Assembly: GCF_001458335.1 (NCBI RefSeq) | Contig: NZ_CYTO01000024.1 | Location: 183,304 to 222,720, forward strand | Reading direction: 5' to 3' | Length of the DNA: 39,417 nucleotides | DNA from: Cognatishimia activa | GTDB taxonomy: Bacteria; Pseudomonadota; Alphaproteobacteria; Rhodobacterales; Rhodobacteraceae | Part shown: positions 33,673 to 39,417 of the stretch, piece by piece | How positions within the stretch are numbered: position 1 is the first letter of the stretch | Layout: each line of letters opens with the position of its first letter | Notes under the pieces: generated by a model | What the model was told of the DNA's origin: nothing | Database searches by the model: none | What the model saw: the letters and a program-made list of their open reading frames with translations, nothing else | Translations under genes and position numbers: made by a program

Positions 33673-33700
33673 AAAACCCGGCACTTTGGCCGGGTTTTTC
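33673..33700 (+). terminator. Intrinsic terminator after the M23 gene
   Basis: AAAACCCGGC (33673-33682) and GCCGGGTTTT (33689-33698) pair around ACTTTG, with more T following. The A-rich left arm means it could also serve the convergent CoA-transferase operon. Confidence 0.92.
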
Positions 33701-33721
33701 AGATGCGCTGATCTCGATTGA

Positions 33722-34348
33722 TCAGTTCACGATCGTCGCTTCGGTTGCGGCGCGAAGCTCGTCTTCGGTGACGCCGTCCGCCACTTCAACGATCTTTAAG
33801 CCTCCTTCAACCACATCCAATACGCCAAAGTTGGTGATGATCCGGTCGACGACGCCTTTACCAGTAAGGGGCAAGGTGCACTCTTTCAGAAGTTTGGATT
33901 CGCCGTGTTTGTTCGCGTGATCCATCACAACGATCACGCGGCCAACGCCGGCAACGAGATCCATCGCGCCGCCCATGCCTTTCACGAGCTTGCCGGGGAT
34001 CATCCAGTTTGCGAGATCTCCGTTCTCAGCCACTTCCATCGCGCCCAAGATCGCCGCAGCAATCTTGCCGCCGCGGATCATCGCAAAGGATTCAGCGCTA
34101 TCAAAATAGGCTGTGCGGTCGAGTTCCGTGATGGTTTGCTTCCCTGCGTTGATCAGGTCCGCATCCTCATCGCCTTCAATCGGGAAGGGGCCCATGCCGA
34201 GCATTCCATTCTCTGATTGCAGCGTGATGTCTTTGTCGCCCACATAGTTCGCCACCAGCGTCGGGATCCCGATGCCGAGGTTCACATACATGCCGTCTTC
34301 CAGTTCCTGCGCAGCCCGCGCCGCCATTTGGTTACGATCCCAAGCCAT
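33722..34348 (-). CDS. scoB: 3-oxoacid CoA-transferase subunit B
   Basis: A 208-residue beta subunit of succinyl-CoA:3-ketoacid or acetoacetyl-CoA transferase, which activates acetoacetate for ketone use. The catalytic Glu is in LQSENGMLGMGPFP, preceded by LGIGIPTLVANY. GGKIAAAILGAMEV and the closing DVVEGGLKIVEVADGVT are typical. It follows subunit A after a two-base gap, so the two are translated together. Whether the donor is succinyl-CoA or acetyl-CoA cannot be read with certainty. Confidence 0.93.
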   Translation of the reverse strand: MAWDRNQMAARAAQELEDGMYVNLGIGIPTLVANYVGDKDITLQSENGMLGMGPFPIEGDEDADLINAGKQTITELDRTAYFDSAESFAMIRGGKIAAAILGAMEVAENGDLANWMIPGKLVKGMGGAMDLVAGVGRVIVVMDHANKHGESKLLKECTLPLTGKGVVDRIITNFGVLDVVEGGLKIVEVADGVTEDELRAATEATIVN

Positions 34349-34350
34349 GT

Positions 34351-35055
34351 TTATGCCTCCTCACGTGGACGGGTGGTGCGCTGTTCAATGCGTTTTTCGT
34401 GGTCCCCTTGAATGATGCGGTTCACATAGATACCGGGGAGATGGATCGCATCCGGGTCAAGGGAGCCAGTTGGCACAATTTCTTCAACTTCAAGAACGCA
34501 GACCTTGCCGCATTTCGCGGCTGGGACGTTAAAGTTCCGTGCCGTCTTGCGGAAAATGGCGTTGCCGGTTTCATCCGCTTTCCAAGCCTTCACGATGGAC
34601 AGGTCTGCAAAAATGCCTTCTTCCAGAATATAGTCTTTGCCATTCCAGGATTTCACGTCTTTGCCTTCCGCAATCACCGTGCCAACGCCGGTTTGCGTAT
34701 AAAAGCCCGGAATGCCTGCACCACCGGCGCGCATGCGTTCGGCCAATGTACCTTGTGGGTTGAATTCAAGCTCCAGCTCGCCGGAGAGATATTGACGCAT
34801 AAATTCAGCGTTCTCGCCCACATAGGACGACATCATCTTTTTGACCTGTTTGGTTTGCAACAGGATACCGATCCCAAAATCATCAACACCCGCGTTATTG
34901 GATGCAAATGTCAGGTCCTTGGTGCCTGCAGCTTTGATGGCATCAAGCAGCAATTCCGGAATGCCGCAAAGGCCAAAGCCGCCCGCAGCGATCAGCATGC
35001 CATCCTCTAGAAGGCCATCCAGCGCTTCTGTGGCATTTGCAAAGACTTTTTGCAT
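34351..35055 (-). CDS. scoA: 3-oxoacid CoA-transferase subunit A
   Basis: A 234-residue alpha subunit partner of the following gene. Signatures are MLIAAGGFGLCGIPELLLDAI, LTFASNNAGVDDFGIGILL, YVGENAEFMRQYLSGELELEFNPQGTLAERMRAGGAGIPGFYTQTGVGT, and the CoA-binding ADLSIVKAWKADETGN. The ATG at 35055 has GGAGAGGA upstream. A 20-codon longer frame is unsupported. Confidence 0.93.
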   Translation of the reverse strand: MQKVFANATEALDGLLEDGMLIAAGGFGLCGIPELLLDAIKAAGTKDLTFASNNAGVDDFGIGILLQTKQVKKMMSSYVGENAEFMRQYLSGELELEFNPQGTLAERMRAGGAGIPGFYTQTGVGTVIAEGKDVKSWNGKDYILEEGIFADLSIVKAWKADETGNAIFRKTARNFNVPAAKCGKVCVLEVEEIVPTGSLDPDAIHLPGIYVNRIIQGDHEKRIEQRTTRPREEA

Positions 35056-35268
35056 AGTCCTCTCCCTAAGAAATTCACTTGAGCTTGGTATTGGGAAAAG
35101 GGCTGGGCAAGTCAACGGCTACGGGTGTTTCCCGGTATTTCTACGGTTGGGCGCTGGTAGACGCCAAAAGGCAAAATGCTTCTTTGTGAGACCCGCTTGA
35201 AAAGCATTCTAATTTAGGGATCAAATGGGTGTAGGCTAATCTGCCGTCTGGTTTCTCATGAGGCAAAT

Positions 35269-35556
35269 ATGTTAATTCGTTCAGTTTTCTTTTTCTGTGC
35301 TGCGGCTCTCAGTGTAGGCTGCACGCCTCAAGCGGGGCAAACGGGTATTGACGACAGGGACAAACCCTATACCTGCGATGAAATTGTCGCGTTGGATGTC
35401 GTGGGGATGGCCGCAATGGATTTTGATCCAGCCCTACTTCCCGAAAAAACGCGTATTCTCAAACCAGGTGATGTGGCGACAATGGACTTGGTGCCAACGC
35501 GCTTGAACCTGTTGACGGATTTCAATGGAATTATCACGCGCGCCTATTGCGGATAA
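35269..35556 (+). CDS. I78-type peptidase inhibitor family lipoprotein
   Basis: A 95-residue protein with a lipobox LSVGC (Cys18). The C-terminal half matches the inhibitor I78 pattern: RILKPGDVATMDLVPTRLNLLTDFNGIITRAYCG, with the Asp-x-x-Pro-x-Arg-Leu-Asn core and final Cys-Gly. Family members inhibit serine peptidases. The mature protein also has a Cys in YTCDEI that could pair with the last Cys. Anchored in the envelope, it might protect against extracellular proteases. The ORF stands alone, and the 213-bp region before it is shared with the divergent scoA and shows no other gene. Confidence 0.72.
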   Translation: MLIRSVFFFCAAALSVGCTPQAGQTGIDDRDKPYTCDEIVALDVVGMAAMDFDPALLPEKTRILKPGDVATMDLVPTRLNLLTDFNGIITRAYCG

Positions 35557-35560
35557 GAAT

Positions 35561-35582
35561 AAGCCGGGCTGAAGCCCGGCTT
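35561..35582 (+). repeat. Palindromic hairpin, copy next to I78 gene
   Basis: AAGCCGGGC (35561-35569) and GCCCGGCTT (35574-35582) form a 9-bp perfect stem with a TGAA loop just after the I78 gene. No T-tract follows. It is the clearest copy of the element GCCGGGCTGAAGCCCGGC. Confidence 0.7.
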
Positions 35583-35603
35583 ACAGTCGCGTTTCATGGG
35601 TAT

Positions 35604-35621
35604 GCGGGGCTTCAGCCCGGC
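35604..35621 (-). repeat. Palindromic hairpin, inverted copy next to topA
   Basis: On the minus strand this reads GCCGGGCTGAAGCCCCGC, the same element with one changed base and opposite orientation, 10 bp after the topA stop. The two copies sit between convergent genes. Confidence 0.65.
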
Positions 35622-35631
35622 ACATCAAACG

Positions 35632-38283
35632 CTATTTTTTCGCGGCCGCCTTCTTTTTCTTTGCCGGCGCTTTCTTTTTCTTCACGCCTTTGGCTGCGGC
35701 TTTCTCGTTGACCAGCTCAATGGCTTTTTCAACGGTCAATTCTTTGGGGTCGATCTCTTTGGGTAAGGTCGCATTGACCTTTTCCCATTTGATATAGGGC
35801 CCGTAACGTCCTTCCATGACGCTCATCTTGCCGCCATCTGGATGATCCCCCATCTCGCGCAGCGCTTTTGCCGCCGCGCCGCGACCGCGGCCCGGGTTCG
35901 CGCGTTTGTCGGCAAGCTGTTCAACGGCGAGGTTCATGCCCACTTCAAACATTTCCATGTAGTTTTTCAGGCTAACATAGACCGGTTTTTCGTCGCCGGG
36001 CAGTTTGTGCATGATGTAGGGGCCAAAGCGCCCAAGGTTCGCGCTGATCCGGCCACCTTCTGGGTGGTCACCGATATTGCGTGGCAGCGACAGAAGCTGC
36101 ACCGCTTGTTCTAGCGTGGTCTGATCCTTTGGCCAGCCGCCATGACGGGGCAGGGGCAGGGAGCTGCGTTTTGGCTTTTTATTTTCAGGCGTAACTTCGC
36201 CACGCTGCACATAGGCACCGTAACGCCCGTCCTTCAGCCAGATCTCGTCTTCGCCATCTTTGCCCAGCAGTTTGTCGTCACCTTCTGAGCCGGCAATTGT
36301 TCTGGTGTAATTACACTCTGGATAGTTGCCGCAGCCCACAAAGCCGCCGGTGCGAGAGGTCTTAAGGTGCAGCTTGCCGTCTTCACATTTCGGGCAGCAA
36401 CGCGGGTCTTTGCCGTCTTCGCGCGGCGGGTAAAGCTGCGGCGCAAGCGCAGTGTCGAGGATCGTCAGAACTTCAGACACTTTCAGGTCGCTGGTTTCGG
36501 CAATCGCTGCGGAGAAGTCGCGCCAGAACTCGCTCAGGACCTGTTTGTATTCCACATCGCCAGCAGAGACGTCATCCAAGCTGCTTTCCAAGTTTGCGGT
36601 GAACTCATAGCCCACATATTTGCGGAAGAAGTTCATCAGGAAGATCGTCACGATCCGCCCTTTTTCCTCTGGGAACAGACGGTTCTGTTCTTTGCGCACA
36701 TATTCGCGGTCTTGAATGGTGGTGATGACGGAAGCGTAAGTGGACGGGCGGCCAATGCCCAGCTCTTCCATGCGCTTCACCAAAGTCGCTTCAGTGTAGC
36801 GTGGCGGTGGCTGGGTGTGGTGTTGCAGCGCTAGAACGCCAGCGTTTTCGCTGATGATCGCCTTGTCATCCCGCAACATGCCGCTGTCGATGACATTTTC
36901 CTGACCAGTCGCTTTTGCAAACTGGTCCATAAGACCCGAGCCGCCAAAGGTGATCGCCTCTCCCTGCATGATTTGTGGTAGGCGCTTATCGTCATCTTCA
37001 TCGCGCGCCACATCATCGCGGCCTTCTTCATAGACCCGCATGAACCCGTCAAACAGGACCACTTGACCGTTGGCACGCAGCACCACCTGGCCATCGTCAG
37101 ATGCGATGTCCACGGTCGTGCGTTCCAGACGCGCGCCTTCCATCTGGCAGGCCAGGGTGCGTTTCCAGATCAGATCATACAGCTTGCGCTGATCGTCTTC
37201 CGAAACCTTAAGCTGAGATGCATCACGGGTCATATCCGTTGGGCGGATACATTCGTGCGCTTCTTGAGCGTTTTTGGCTTTGTTTTTGTAGATCCGCGGC
37301 TGGGAAGGGACGTATTCCGCACCATAGCGATCGGCAATCGCGTCACGCGCAGCAGATACGGCCTCGGGCGCCATATCAATGCCATCCGTACGCATATAGG
37401 TGATATAGCCCGCCTCATAGAGACGCTGGGCCGTGTTCATACATTGCCGCGCGCCCATGCCGAACTTGCGGCTGGCCTCTTGCTGCAACGTCGAGGTCAT
37501 GAACGGCGCAGACGGGTTGCGGTTCGCAGGCTTGGCTTCAACGGATTTAACCGAGAGATTCCGGGATGTTACCGCCTGAACTGCAAGTTCCGCAGCGGTG
37601 CTGTCCTTCAGGGACATTTTGTCGAGCTTCTCGCCGCCCAGAACCGTCAGGCGCGCTTCGAAATCTTTGCCCCTTGGGGTTTGAAGCAGTGCACGAACAG
37701 ACCAGTACTCAACCGCGTTGAATGCTTCGATTTCTTCTTCGCGCTCTACGATTAGTCGCAGGCAAACCGATTGCACGCGACCGGCAGAACGCGCGCCGGG
37801 CAGTTTGCGCCACAGAACCGGGGACAGCTTGAAACCCACAAGGTAGTCGAGCGCACGGCGGGCCAGATAGGCTTCTACCAATGGCTCGTCCACTTGGCGT
37901 GGGTTTTGCATCGCCTCGGTGACGGCTGATTTGGTGATCGCGTTGAACACGACGCGGCTGACTGGCGTGTCTTTCTTGATTGCACGACGTTTACGCAGCG
38001 CTTCTTCCAAGTGCCAAGAAATCGCTTCCCCTTCGCGATCGGGGTCGGTCGCGAGGATCAATGCGTTGTCTTCTTTCAAAGCATCGGCAATGGCCTTCAC
38101 ATGGGGACGGGATTTTGTGTCCACCTCCCACGTCATGGCAAAATCGTTTTCGGTGTCGACGGATCCATCCTTGGATGGAAGGTCGCGAATATGGCCGTAT
38201 GAGGCCAGTACAGTGTAGTCGGAGCCCAAGTATTTATTGATGGTTTTGGCCTTCGCCGGGGACTCTACAACAACAACGGGCAT
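35632..38283 (-). CDS. topA: DNA topoisomerase I
   Basis: An 883-residue type IA topoisomerase that relaxes negative supercoils. The N-terminal TOPRIM domain starts VVVESPAKAKTINKYLG and has ATDPDREGEAISWHL. The catalytic Tyr is in AGYITYMRTDGIDM. One four-Cys zinc ribbon is present in the C-terminal third (CPKCEDGKL...GCGNYPEC), followed by two repeated C-terminal segments (GGRISANLGRFGPYIM and GGKMSVMEGRYGPYIKW). The protein ends in a Lys/Ala-rich tail that probably binds DNA. It follows dprA on the same strand, separated by 140 bp with a perfect inverted repeat. Confidence 0.97.
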   Translation of the reverse strand: MPVVVVESPAKAKTINKYLGSDYTVLASYGHIRDLPSKDGSVDTENDFAMTWEVDTKSRPHVKAIADALKEDNALILATDPDREGEAISWHLEEALRKRRAIKKDTPVSRVVFNAITKSAVTEAMQNPRQVDEPLVEAYLARRALDYLVGFKLSPVLWRKLPGARSAGRVQSVCLRLIVEREEEIEAFNAVEYWSVRALLQTPRGKDFEARLTVLGGEKLDKMSLKDSTAAELAVQAVTSRNLSVKSVEAKPANRNPSAPFMTSTLQQEASRKFGMGARQCMNTAQRLYEAGYITYMRTDGIDMAPEAVSAARDAIADRYGAEYVPSQPRIYKNKAKNAQEAHECIRPTDMTRDASQLKVSEDDQRKLYDLIWKRTLACQMEGARLERTTVDIASDDGQVVLRANGQVVLFDGFMRVYEEGRDDVARDEDDDKRLPQIMQGEAITFGGSGLMDQFAKATGQENVIDSGMLRDDKAIISENAGVLALQHHTQPPPRYTEATLVKRMEELGIGRPSTYASVITTIQDREYVRKEQNRLFPEEKGRIVTIFLMNFFRKYVGYEFTANLESSLDDVSAGDVEYKQVLSEFWRDFSAAIAETSDLKVSEVLTILDTALAPQLYPPREDGKDPRCCPKCEDGKLHLKTSRTGGFVGCGNYPECNYTRTIAGSEGDDKLLGKDGEDEIWLKDGRYGAYVQRGEVTPENKKPKRSSLPLPRHGGWPKDQTTLEQAVQLLSLPRNIGDHPEGGRISANLGRFGPYIMHKLPGDEKPVYVSLKNYMEMFEVGMNLAVEQLADKRANPGRGRGAAAKALREMGDHPDGGKMSVMEGRYGPYIKWEKVNATLPKEIDPKELTVEKAIELVNEKAAAKGVKKKKAPAKKKKAAAKK

Positions 38284-38363
38284 TCAATTTCCTCTCGACT
38301 CAATATGGTCGGCCTTATGGCGGGAGAAAATGTGGGGGGAAAGAGGGGAATGTCAATGACTTC

Positions 38364-38392
38364 GAAATTATCAAGCTCAAATTGATAATTTC
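38364..38392. promoter_or_regulatory. Perfect 11-bp inverted repeat between dprA and topA
   Basis: GAAATTATCAA (38364-38374) and TTGATAATTTC (38382-38392) are separated by seven bases. The dyad is 81 bp before the topA start and 31 bp after the dprA stop. It is AT-rich with no T-run after it, so an operator or promoter element for topA fits better than a terminator. Confidence 0.45.
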
Positions 38393-38423
38393 TGATCGGA
38401 ATTTGGGCGCTGATTGGTCGGGG

Positions 38424-39417
38424 TCAACCGTTTCGGATGAGCAACCCGCTTGCGGTTCGCGCGATTTTGCCGTCCAGCTCTAGGTCAGTCAGCACAGAGG
38501 CCGCTTGCTGTGTCGGCATATCCAAATCGCGAATTAGATGATCTTCGGCCATTGGGGCGTGGGTAATCCGGTCGATGACTTGGCGGTGGAGTTTAGAGAT
38601 GTCTCGCAGCGGTTCCGCTCCAGACCTTGCTGTGGAAGGGCGCTTCGCGAAATCGAGTTCTTCTTGTTGGGGCTTTGGAACAATCGGCTCGATGGCTTCA
38701 AGCACATCCTTGGCAGAGCGCACCAAAGTCGCGCCGTCGCGCAGGAGCAAATTGCAGCCAGCGGCGCGAGTATCAATCGGGTGACCGGGAACGGCCAACA
38801 CATCGCGCCCTTGATCAAGCGCGTTGCGCGCGGTGATCAGCGAGCCTGATTTCGTCGCCGCTTCAACAACGACCACAGCTTTCGCAAGCCCAGATACGAT
38901 GCGATTGCGCGTTGGGAAATGCCGGGCTTGTGGTTGCAAGCCCATGGGTTGTTCGGACAGGATCAGGCCTTTTTCTGCGATATCCGCCGCAAGATGGGTG
39001 TTTTCGACCGGGTAGGTCACATCCACGCCACCAGCGAAAACGGCGATGGTTCCCGTGTCCAAAGCGGCCTTGTGTGCGGCTGTATCAATGCCGCGCGCCA
39101 AACCGCTTACGATGACATGACCGTTTTCACCCAAGTCTTTGGCCAAGCCCCGCGCCATGCGCGTCCCCAAGGACGAGGCATTGCGGGCACCGACAAGGGC
39201 GATTTTTGGTTTGGTTAGCAGTGATAGGTCACCACGCGCCCAAAAGAAGGGGGGCGCGTCAGGCAAGTCATAAAGCGCGGTTGGGTAGTCCTTGGCGCCA
39301 TGATAAATTGCCGTGGCCCCAAATTTCTGGGCTGCTTCTATTTCGCGCTCAATCGTTTCAGCAGAGCAAGGCTTATAATCCTTAACCCCAGCCGCCGCCG
39401 CGATCCTCGGCAATGCA
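38424..39417 (-). CDS. dprA: DNA-processing protein DprA (5' end outside window)
   Basis: The gene is cut by the right edge: the frame is open to the last base and no start codon lies within the visible part. About 331 residues are visible. DprA loads RecA on incoming single-stranded DNA during natural transformation. The visible part starts in the helical N-terminal region (LPRIAAAAG). The Rossmann-like domain follows, with IALVGARNASSLG, VSGLARGIDTAAHKAAL, SEQPMGLQPQARHFPTRNRIVSGLA and SLITARNALDQGRDVLAVPG. A C-terminal winged-helix domain is present at the end. Confidence 0.95.
   Translation of the reverse strand, partial: ALPRIAAAAGVKDYKPCSAETIEREIEAAQKFGATAIYHGAKDYPTALYDLPDAPPFFWARGDLSLLTKPKIALVGARNASSLGTRMARGLAKDLGENGHVIVSGLARGIDTAAHKAALDTGTIAVFAGGVDVTYPVENTHLAADIAEKGLILSEQPMGLQPQARHFPTRNRIVSGLAKAVVVVEAATKSGSLITARNALDQGRDVLAVPGHPIDTRAAGCNLLLRDGATLVRSAKDVLEAIEPIVPKPQQEELDFAKRPSTARSGAEPLRDISKLHRQVIDRITHAPMAEDHLIRDLDMPTQQAASVLTDLELDGKIARTASGLLIRNG

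Noticed and set aside
1-39417. tRNA, rRNA, CRISPR, prophage or insertion sequence
   Set aside because: No cloverleaf, spaced repeat array, transposase, integrase or phage structural gene was seen in the gaps or coding regions.

Overview
The window is chromosomal housekeeping DNA from an alphaproteobacterium, most probably a marine Rhodobacterales (Roseobacter-group) species. Supporting signs are the gene order NDUFA12-mlaD-DUF2155-aat-accC-accB, a dnaG-rpoD pair, nrdR next to ribD, a RibB fused to a degenerate RibA-like domain, GANTC and CtrA-type sites, and moderate GC content judged by eye. I cannot name the genus. I see no tRNA, rRNA, CRISPR array, insertion sequence or prophage.

Layout. 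1-3421: a small PH-like protein, then three TadE/TadG-type pseudopilin genes on the minus strand. 3422-3783: the only gene-free stretch over 300 bp, with divergent upstream regions and overlapping inverted repeats. 3784-10070: glutamate dehydrogenase, a small secreted protein, dnaG, rpoD and a HlyU-family protein. 10107-11417: a GH16 glycanase and a YjbQ protein flank a perfect CtrA-type box. 11566-21301: the riboflavin locus nrdR-ribD / ribE-unknown-ribBX-ribH-nusB, split by a minus-strand capsule-export block (kpsS, polysaccharide export lipoprotein, kpsC). 21366-23559: an SGNH hydrolase, a sugar O-methyltransferase and a lipoprotein. 23607-27070: the NAD operon nadA-nadB-nadC. 27256-28280: an AbrB-family membrane protein gene broken by a one-base frameshift. 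28432-32238: NDUFA12, mlaD and DUF2155 converge on accB-accC-aat. 32390-35556: a PAS-LuxR regulator, an M23 lipoprotein, a 3-oxoacid CoA-transferase pair and an I78-type inhibitor lipoprotein. 35632-39417: topA and a truncated dprA.

Functional themes are replication and transcription (dnaG, rpoD, topA, dprA, nrdR, nusB), cofactor synthesis (riboflavin, NAD), fatty-acid and ketone metabolism, and the cell surface (Tad pseudopilins, Kdo-linked capsule export, glycanase, MlaD). There is no obvious new multi-gene defence or mobile system. The most notable signals are regulatory: an intrinsic terminator inside the start of kpsC, five GANTC sites in 62 bp before rpoD, a perfect DnaA box before nrdR, and a CtrA-type box between the GH16 and yjbQ genes. 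The best uncharacterised gene is the one translationally coupled to ribE (18444-19016).
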